A DNA stretch of 64,000 nucleotides from Akkermansia muciniphila (GTDB taxonomy: Bacteria > Pseudomonadota > Gammaproteobacteria > Burkholderiales > Burkholderiaceae_C): assembly GCA_943331105.2 (NCBI GenBank), contig CALQKH020000001.1:248001-312000 (forward strand), written 5' to 3'. Position numbers and translations under genes: made by a program. The notes below the pieces were generated by a model. That model was not told the origin of the DNA. It did no database searches and saw only the letters and a list, made by a program, of their open reading frames with translations. Positions 59,825-64,000 of this stretch are shown piece after piece (within the stretch, counting starts at the first letter, position 1; the number at the start of each line of letters is the position of its first letter).

Positions 59825-60751
59825 ATGGCGATTCAATGGTTTCCCGGACACATGCACCTCACGCGCAAGGCGATTGGGGAGCGCATCAAAGACATTGACG
59901 TCGTCATTGAGATGCTCGACGCCCGCCTGCCGGGCTCGAGCGCCAACCCCATGCTGGCCGATCTGATCGAAGGCAAACCCGCCCTGAAAATCCTGAGCAA
60001 GCAAGACTTGGCCGACCCGGTACAAACCGCGGCATGGCTGACCCACTACAACGCCCTGCCCGGCGTGAGCGCTTTGGGCATGGACACCAGCGTGGTGTCT
60101 CCCGCCAAAGCCTTGATCGACGCCAGCCGCCAGTTGGCCCCCAACCGGGGCGGTATGGTCAAGCCCATGCGGGTGCTGATCTGCGGCATTCCCAACGTGG
60201 GCAAATCGACTCTGATCAACACCCTCAAAGGCAAACGCGCTGCCAAGACCGGTGACGAAGCAGGCGTGACCAAACTGGAGCAGCGCATCACCTTGGCCGA
60301 TGATTTTTATTTGTACGACACGCCCGGCGTGCTTTGGCCGCGCATCATCGTCGAGCAAAGTGGCTACAACCTGGCCGCCAGCGGCGCGATTGGTGTCAAC
60401 GCGTTTGACGAAGAGGTGGTGGCGCTGGAGTTGTTGAACTACCTGATTCCGCATTACCCGCAGGCCATCACCGAGCGCTACAAAGTGCAAAACGTGGCCA
60501 GCCACACCGACGAAACCTTGCTCGAAGCCATTGCCCGATACCGCGGTGCGATTCAAAGCGGCGGTCGGGTCAACACCACCAAAGCCGCCGAAATCGTGAT
60601 CTACGATTTCAGATCTGCCGCGTTAGGCCGTTTGACGCTAGAGACCCCCCAAGAGTTTTCCGTTTGGCTGGCAGAAGGCAAAAAAGCCGATGCCGAGCGC
60701 GCTGTGCGCAAAGAAGGCGGCAAAAAAGCCAAAAAGGCCTTGAAAGACTGA
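59825..60751 (+). CDS. Circularly permuted ribosome-biogenesis GTPase (YlqF/RbgA-like)
   Basis: A 308-residue GTPase of the YlqF/RbgA group, which acts in late 50S assembly in Bacillus. The permuted order is visible: SKQDLAD (G4, 58-64) comes before [12 protein letters not shown] (G1, 121-132), followed by DTPGVLWPRI (G3). The start MAIQWFPGHMHLTRKAIGE is the family opening; an ATG seven codons upstream is also in frame. The C-terminus ends in a Lys/Ala-rich tail. Seven bases separate it from the exonuclease gene. Confidence 0.92.
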   Translation: MAIQWFPGHMHLTRKAIGERIKDIDVVIEMLDARLPGSSANPMLADLIEGKPALKILSKQDLADPVQTAAWLTHYNALPGVSALGMDTSVVSPAKALIDASRQLAPNRGGMVKPMRVLICGIPNVGKSTLINTLKGKRAAKTGDEAGVTKLEQRITLADDFYLYDTPGVLWPRIIVEQSGYNLAASGAIGVNAFDEEVVALELLNYLIPHYPQAITERYKVQNVASHTDETLLEAIARYRGAIQSGGRVNTTKAAEIVIYDFRSAALGRLTLETPQEFSVWLAEGKKADAERAVRKEGGKKAKKALKD

Positions 60752-60758
60752 GCCCAAA

Positions 60759-61352
60759 ATGCAAGCCCACAAACCCACGCCCGACAAAGAAGCGATCGCC
60801 CTGTTGCCAGAATTCGAGCGCCTGGGGCTGGACCGCATCAGCTTGGTGAGCACGGGCAGCGAGGCACACCAAGCGCATGACCAGTTAATCGTGGCCAAAG
60901 CTTGGGGTTTTGACACCGAGTCCAAACCCACCTTTCGGGTGGGCGAGCAGTCTGACGGGCCGCACATTTTGCAGCTGGCCACGGCCGAACGGGCATGGGT
61001 GTTTCAACTGCACGAGCCCGAATGCCGCGCCGTGGCGGCCGACTTATTGGCCCGAGGCGGCATTGCCAAAGCCGGATTCGGCTTGGGCGACGACCGTAAA
61101 CGCATCGTGGACAAACTGGGCATCGACCCGCAGGGCATCTTGGAGCTCAACACCATCTTTAGGGAGCGCGGTTACCGCAAAGACATGGGCGTAAAAGGTG
61201 CGGTGGCGGTGCTGTTCAACCAGCGCTTCATCAAATCCAAAAAAGCGGCCACCAGCAATTGGGCCAACACCCGCCTGAGCGAGGCGCAACTGGTCTACGC
61301 CGCCAACGACGCCTATGCAGCCATTCGCGTTTGGCATGCATTGGGCATGTGA
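60759..61352 (+). CDS. 3'-5' exonuclease (DEDDy family)
   Basis: A 197-residue RNase D/WRN-like 3'-5' exonuclease domain. The acidic residues are Asp52 and Glu54 (GFDTESKP), Asp111 (GFGLGDD) and Tyr180-x3-Asp184 (VYAANDAYAA), so all four catalytic acids and the Tyr are present. There are no extra domains (no HRDC). It lies seven bases after the RbgA-like gene, probably in the same transcript. RNA or DNA specificity is unknown. Confidence 0.9.
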   Translation: MQAHKPTPDKEAIALLPEFERLGLDRISLVSTGSEAHQAHDQLIVAKAWGFDTESKPTFRVGEQSDGPHILQLATAERAWVFQLHEPECRAVAADLLARGGIAKAGFGLGDDRKRIVDKLGIDPQGILELNTIFRERGYRKDMGVKGAVAVLFNQRFIKSKKAATSNWANTRLSEAQLVYAANDAYAAIRVWHALGM

Positions 61353-61355
61353 AGC

Positions 61356-61386
61356 GACAGCCCTTGCCCGGTCGGGTGAGGCTGTT
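61356..61386. terminator. Strong hairpin between convergent genes
   Basis: ACAGCC (61357-61362) pairs with GGCTGT (61380-61385), and TTGCCC (61364-61369) with GGGTGA (61374-61379) including one G-T pair each way. The loop has four bases and there is a single bulged base. It starts four bases after the exonuclease stop. No T tract follows, so it may be a bidirectional pause or 3'-end stabiliser. Confidence 0.4.
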
Positions 61387-61406
61387 CGCATCTCCTCTCA
61401 GTTGCT

Positions 61407-61961
61407 TTAGCCACCAAATGGCAATGAAGAGTGGTGTACCACGATGCGCAGCCTGCCGGCGGAATCTTTGACGTAAGTCCAAGTCTTGTCAACGGTGGTG
61501 ACCTTGCCCGCTTTGTCGGTGATCATCACATTGCCCATGCTGCTGGCGGAACTGCCCGCAATGAAAATGGCAGCATTTTTCGATTCACAAGCGGTCCAAC
61601 CATTGAGCGCAAAACCCTTGTCTTTTGGGAAATTGCTGTCGCCGCCAACAAAGTATGCCAAGGCGCCAGCCCGCGTGGTGCGGAAGGTTTGGGGCACCAC
61701 GGTCAGTGTGGGCTTAAATAATACGGCGCCCATTTGGTAACCGTAAGCCGAGTCAATCACTTGCTCGGCCAAAGCTTTGGCGGCTGCCTGGCCTTTGGTC
61801 GCGCCTGTTTGACTGATGTCGACCAAGGCTTTGCACCAAGCGGTCTGAGCACCACGCACTTCGGCTTCGGTGATGCCTTGGTTAACGACCACGGATGCCG
61901 ATAAGGCACTGGACAAACCCATAAGAGCCATTGAAGTGGCGATCAAATGCTTAGATTTCAT
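61407..61961 (-). CDS. Secreted NTF2/SnoaL-like protein (family often mislabelled PR-AMP cyclohydrolase)
   Basis: A 184-residue precursor with signal peptide (MKSKHLIATSMALMGLSSAL, cleavage near LSAS). The mature part has VLFKPTLTVVPQTFRTTRAG, ALAYFVGGDSNFPKDKGFAL and a C-terminal TWTYVKDSAGRLRIVVHHSS. This pattern matches exported proteins that databases often call phosphoribosyl-AMP cyclohydrolase, but it lacks that enzyme's motifs and resembles SnoaL/NTF2-like domains. Function unknown. Start chosen at the signal peptide; the ORF is open 14 codons upstream. Divergent from the kinase gene. Confidence 0.75.
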   Translation of the reverse strand: MKSKHLIATSMALMGLSSALSASVVVNQGITEAEVRGAQTAWCKALVDISQTGATKGQAAAKALAEQVIDSAYGYQMGAVLFKPTLTVVPQTFRTTRAGALAYFVGGDSNFPKDKGFALNGWTACESKNAAIFIAGSSASSMGNVMITDKAGKVTTVDKTWTYVKDSAGRLRIVVHHSSLPFGG

Positions 61962-62033
61962 GGCTGCGTTCCCAATCATTGAGATAAAAAAAGTTTTAGA
62001 CATCCGGCAAGTCGTCAGGTGTCCTTTCGCATT

Positions 62034-62058
62034 AAAAAAGACTTTGATGGTCTTTTTT
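62034..62058. repeat. AT-rich inverted repeat in divergent promoter region
   Basis: AAAAAAGAC (62034-62042) and GTCTTTTTT (62050-62058) are perfect arms around seven bases. The element lies between two divergent genes, so it cannot terminate either. It could be a protein-binding site or UP-like AT-rich promoter DNA. Confidence 0.35.
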
Positions 62059-62145
62059 TTGAATATTTAATGACTCTTTATTGGGAGTGGCATTAACAAG
62101 AGATGACAACCATCAGCACAGGATGCGGACAGCGACAATAGGAAA

Positions 62146-63783
62146 ATGTTCAGAAAACAACTCAGTTGGGTCTTACTCTTTTTGGCCGCCTGCATTGTGT
62201 TGCAGGGTGTTGGGGCAGTTTTTGCGCTGCGTGAAGCAGAACGTCAAGTCGTTCGCGGGCGCATTGCCAGCGATATTCACCAAGGGTTTGTGCAACTGTC
62301 GGCCACCAAGCAGCACCTGCGTGCATGGGTGACTCAACACAAAATTGGGGCCGGAGGCAACCCGGCAGCCCGCGAGGCCTTGCTCAACGAGATGCACCAA
62401 ACCTTGGCCGATTTGGCGAACCTGGCCCGAACAGCGTCCAGCTTGGGCATGGACCGCAGCGATGGCGAGGAGCAAACAGCCAGACAAGAGGCTTTGCATG
62501 TTTTAGGGCAAAACGTCAAAACACTCGGAGACGCCGTTGGACAAGTTAAAACCCTGCCAGCCGATATTCCGGCCCGTTTGGGGTGGGACACCTTGAGCGA
62601 GGTTTTCGAAAAGTCGGAGGGGCGTGATTTGCGCGAGTTGATTGGTCAAAGCATTGTTCGTGAACGTGCCGCCATGCTGCGAGAGCGCCAAGCCGCAGAT
62701 GCCACACTGGCGCGTATCCGTTGGTTATGGGTGGGCATGGCCTTGTCACTGGCCTTGTTGGCATTGGGCGCTACGGTCTATTTTGCGCGAGCCCTGCGAC
62801 GCCCCATCGACGAATTGGCCCGAGGTGCGCACAAACTCCGACAAGGGCGATTGCAGCACCGCATTCCGCTGAATGGTCAGGATGAGTTTTCGGACGTGGC
62901 ACGCAGCATGAACGCCATGGCTGCAGCCTTAGAGATGCACAGCCAGCAAGAAACCGAACAGCGTCATCGGCTGGAGTCTGAAGTGCGCGAACGCACCAGC
63001 GCCTTGCATGAGGCGAACAAGTCTTTGCAGCAAACCGACACAAGGCGCAGACAACTGCTGGCCGATATCAGCCACGAGTTGCGCACCCCAACCACCGCCA
63101 TTCGAGGTGAAGCCGAAATCACCCTGCGCGGTGGTGAAAGACCCAGCCCCGAGTACCGCGAAGCGTTGCAACGCATTGTGGCGATTTCGCGCCAACTGGG
63201 ATCGGTGATTGACGACTTGCTCGCGATGGCTCGCAGCGACATGGAGACGCTGAGCATCGTGCACCAAACAGTCGACCTGTCCGAACCCTTGGCCGATGCC
63301 TTGTCTCAGGCCAGCGCCCTGGCGGGCGAAAGGAGTATCCACATCGATTGCCCTGTTATGCCCAAAGGCACGGTCAAGGTGATGGGGGATGGGCAACGCC
63401 TGAGTCAACTGTTACTGCTTTTGCTGGACAACGCCGTGCGCTATTCGCACAGCAATGGCACGGTCACAGTCCGCTGGGAACGCAGCACCGATTTTCCACC
63501 CATGTTGATGCTGCAGGTCATCGACCAAGGTATTGGCATCCCTGCTGAGGAGCTGCACCAAGTTTTTGACCGCCATTTTCGGGGTAGCCTGGCACGCTTG
63601 CACCGAGCAGCAGGCAGTGGTTTGGGTCTGCCCATTGCCAAGGCCTTGGTCTTGGCTCACGGCGGCAATTTAACGCTGCAAAGCCCTGCCGATGAAATTC
63701 GAAACACGGGAACTTGCGTGGTTTTGAACTTGCCATTGTTGACCCGCCCCGTCTTAGAAACCCCTCAAAAAGCTCAAACATGA
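62146..63783 (+). CDS. Sensor histidine kinase with HAMP domain
   Basis: A 545-residue membrane histidine kinase. Membrane helices lie at about 8-28 and 191-213, flanking a helical periplasmic sensor of about 160 residues. HAMP is at about 214-266, then a coiled coil. The H-box phospho-accepting His310 is in DISHELRTPTTAIRG. The ATPase boxes are N429 (LLDNAVRYS), D460 (DQGIGIP) and GSGLGLPIAKAL (490-501). AGGA precedes the ATG. The stop overlaps the response-regulator start as ATGA. Signal unknown; the periplasmic region resembles four-helix-bundle sensors. Confidence 0.93.
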   Translation: MFRKQLSWVLLFLAACIVLQGVGAVFALREAERQVVRGRIASDIHQGFVQLSATKQHLRAWVTQHKIGAGGNPAAREALLNEMHQTLADLANLARTASSLGMDRSDGEEQTARQEALHVLGQNVKTLGDAVGQVKTLPADIPARLGWDTLSEVFEKSEGRDLRELIGQSIVRERAAMLRERQAADATLARIRWLWVGMALSLALLALGATVYFARALRRPIDELARGAHKLRQGRLQHRIPLNGQDEFSDVARSMNAMAAALEMHSQQETEQRHRLESEVRERTSALHEANKSLQQTDTRRRQLLADISHELRTPTTAIRGEAEITLRGGERPSPEYREALQRIVAISRQLGSVIDDLLAMARSDMETLSIVHQTVDLSEPLADALSQASALAGERSIHIDCPVMPKGTVKVMGDGQRLSQLLLLLLDNAVRYSHSNGTVTVRWERSTDFPPMLMLQVIDQGIGIPAEELHQVFDRHFRGSLARLHRAAGSGLGLPIAKALVLAHGGNLTLQSPADEIRNTGTCVVLNLPLLTRPVLETPQKAQT

Positions 63784-64000
63784 ACATCATCCTGATCGAA
63801 GATGACACTCGAATTGCCGACTTTTTACAACGCGGTTTGAGGGCCGAAGGGCTGCAGGTGCAACGAGCTGCAACAGGTCCAGAAGGGCTGGCCTTGGTAC
63901 TGGAGACAGCCCGGCAAAACAAAACCGAAAACGCTGTCACCGTGGTCATTTTGGATTTGATGCTCCCCGGCATGAACGGCATGGAAATCTGCCAAACTCT
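63780..64000 (+). CDS. Response regulator, N-terminal part (cut by window edge)
   Basis: The first 73 residues of a receiver domain: MNIILIEDDTRIADFLQRGL, with the acidic pocket Asp8/Asp9 and the phosphorylated Asp59 in VVILDLMLPGMNG. The ATGA overlap with the upstream kinase makes this its cognate regulator. The receiver style (LQRGLRAEG) is typical of OmpR/PhoB-class regulators, but the output domain lies outside the window. Confidence 0.9.
   Translation, partial: MNIILIEDDTRIADFLQRGLRAEGLQVQRAATGPEGLALVLETARQNKTENAVTVVILDLMLPGMNGMEICQT

Noticed and set aside
61407..61961. Annotation as phosphoribosyl-AMP cyclohydrolase (HisI)
   Set aside because: The protein has a signal peptide and no HisI metal-binding or active-site motifs; the name is likely a propagated database error.

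Overview
The window looks like a chromosomal segment of a betaproteobacterium in the Comamonadaceae (Burkholderiales). A Limnohabitans- or Rhodoferax-like organism is the best guess, but the genus is not proven. The evidence is gene order: rimP-nusA-infB; ndk-rlmN-rodZ-ispG-hisS-yfgM-bamB-der-hfq-hflX-hflK-hflC-DUF2065-hisZ-purA; and sucA-sucB-lpd-zapE. A HisZ subunit and a Bug-type (TctC) receptor fit the same group. The DNA is almost fully coding and mostly core genome. I see no insertion sequence, prophage, CRISPR array, rRNA or tRNA, and no gene-free stretch longer than about 220 bases.

Layout: 1-3.65 kb is infB (cut by the window edge inside its P-loop), nusA and rimP. 3.8-9.4 kb is a complete yejABEF-type peptide ABC importer, divergent from fabI. 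9.4-11.5 kb holds fabI and a two-gene (half-size) chromate transporter. 11.5-15.1 kb holds a small lipoprotein, rlmB, an orphan LolD/YbbA-like ATPase divergent from tesA, and mnmH. 15.2-17.6 kb holds a 65-residue charged protein, a DUF2189 membrane protein and cystathionine beta-lyase.

17.7-33.4 kb is a long one-way cluster, read leftward from ndk to a purine-type phosphoribosyltransferase. It joins nucleotide metabolism, RNA modification, isoprenoid and histidine-related enzymes, outer-membrane assembly (BamB), ribosome and translation GTPases (Der, HflX), Hfq and the HflKC protease regulators. The pilF gene that normally sits between rlmN and rodZ is missing. 33.5-36.6 kb has rluB, scpB and rluD, with bamD divergent from rluD. 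37.4-41.2 kb has a YoaA/DinG-type Fe-S helicase, two small proteins and zapE, three of whose junctions overlap as ATGA. 41.3-47 kb is the 2-oxoglutarate dehydrogenase operon, followed by prpE.

49-64 kb is more accessory: an isochorismatase-like hydrolase; an NlpC/P60 peptidase coupled to a VOC protein; a YbfB-type MFS carrier; a Bug receptor convergent with a class III CoA-transferase; an unknown 172-residue protein; an atypical RecQ with a ComF-like phosphoribosyltransferase tail; an Acg-type FMN oxidoreductase with a divergent LysR regulator; an RbgA-like GTPase; a DEDDy exonuclease; a secreted NTF2-like protein; and a histidine kinase with the start of its response regulator.

No clear undescribed system was found. 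The items most worth a second look are the RecQ-PRTase fusion and its neighbour, the clean loss of pilF, terminator-like hairpins in positions where they may attenuate (ahead of rimP-nusA-infB and between sucB and lpd), and paired CATG palindromes in the lysR/oxidoreductase promoter region.
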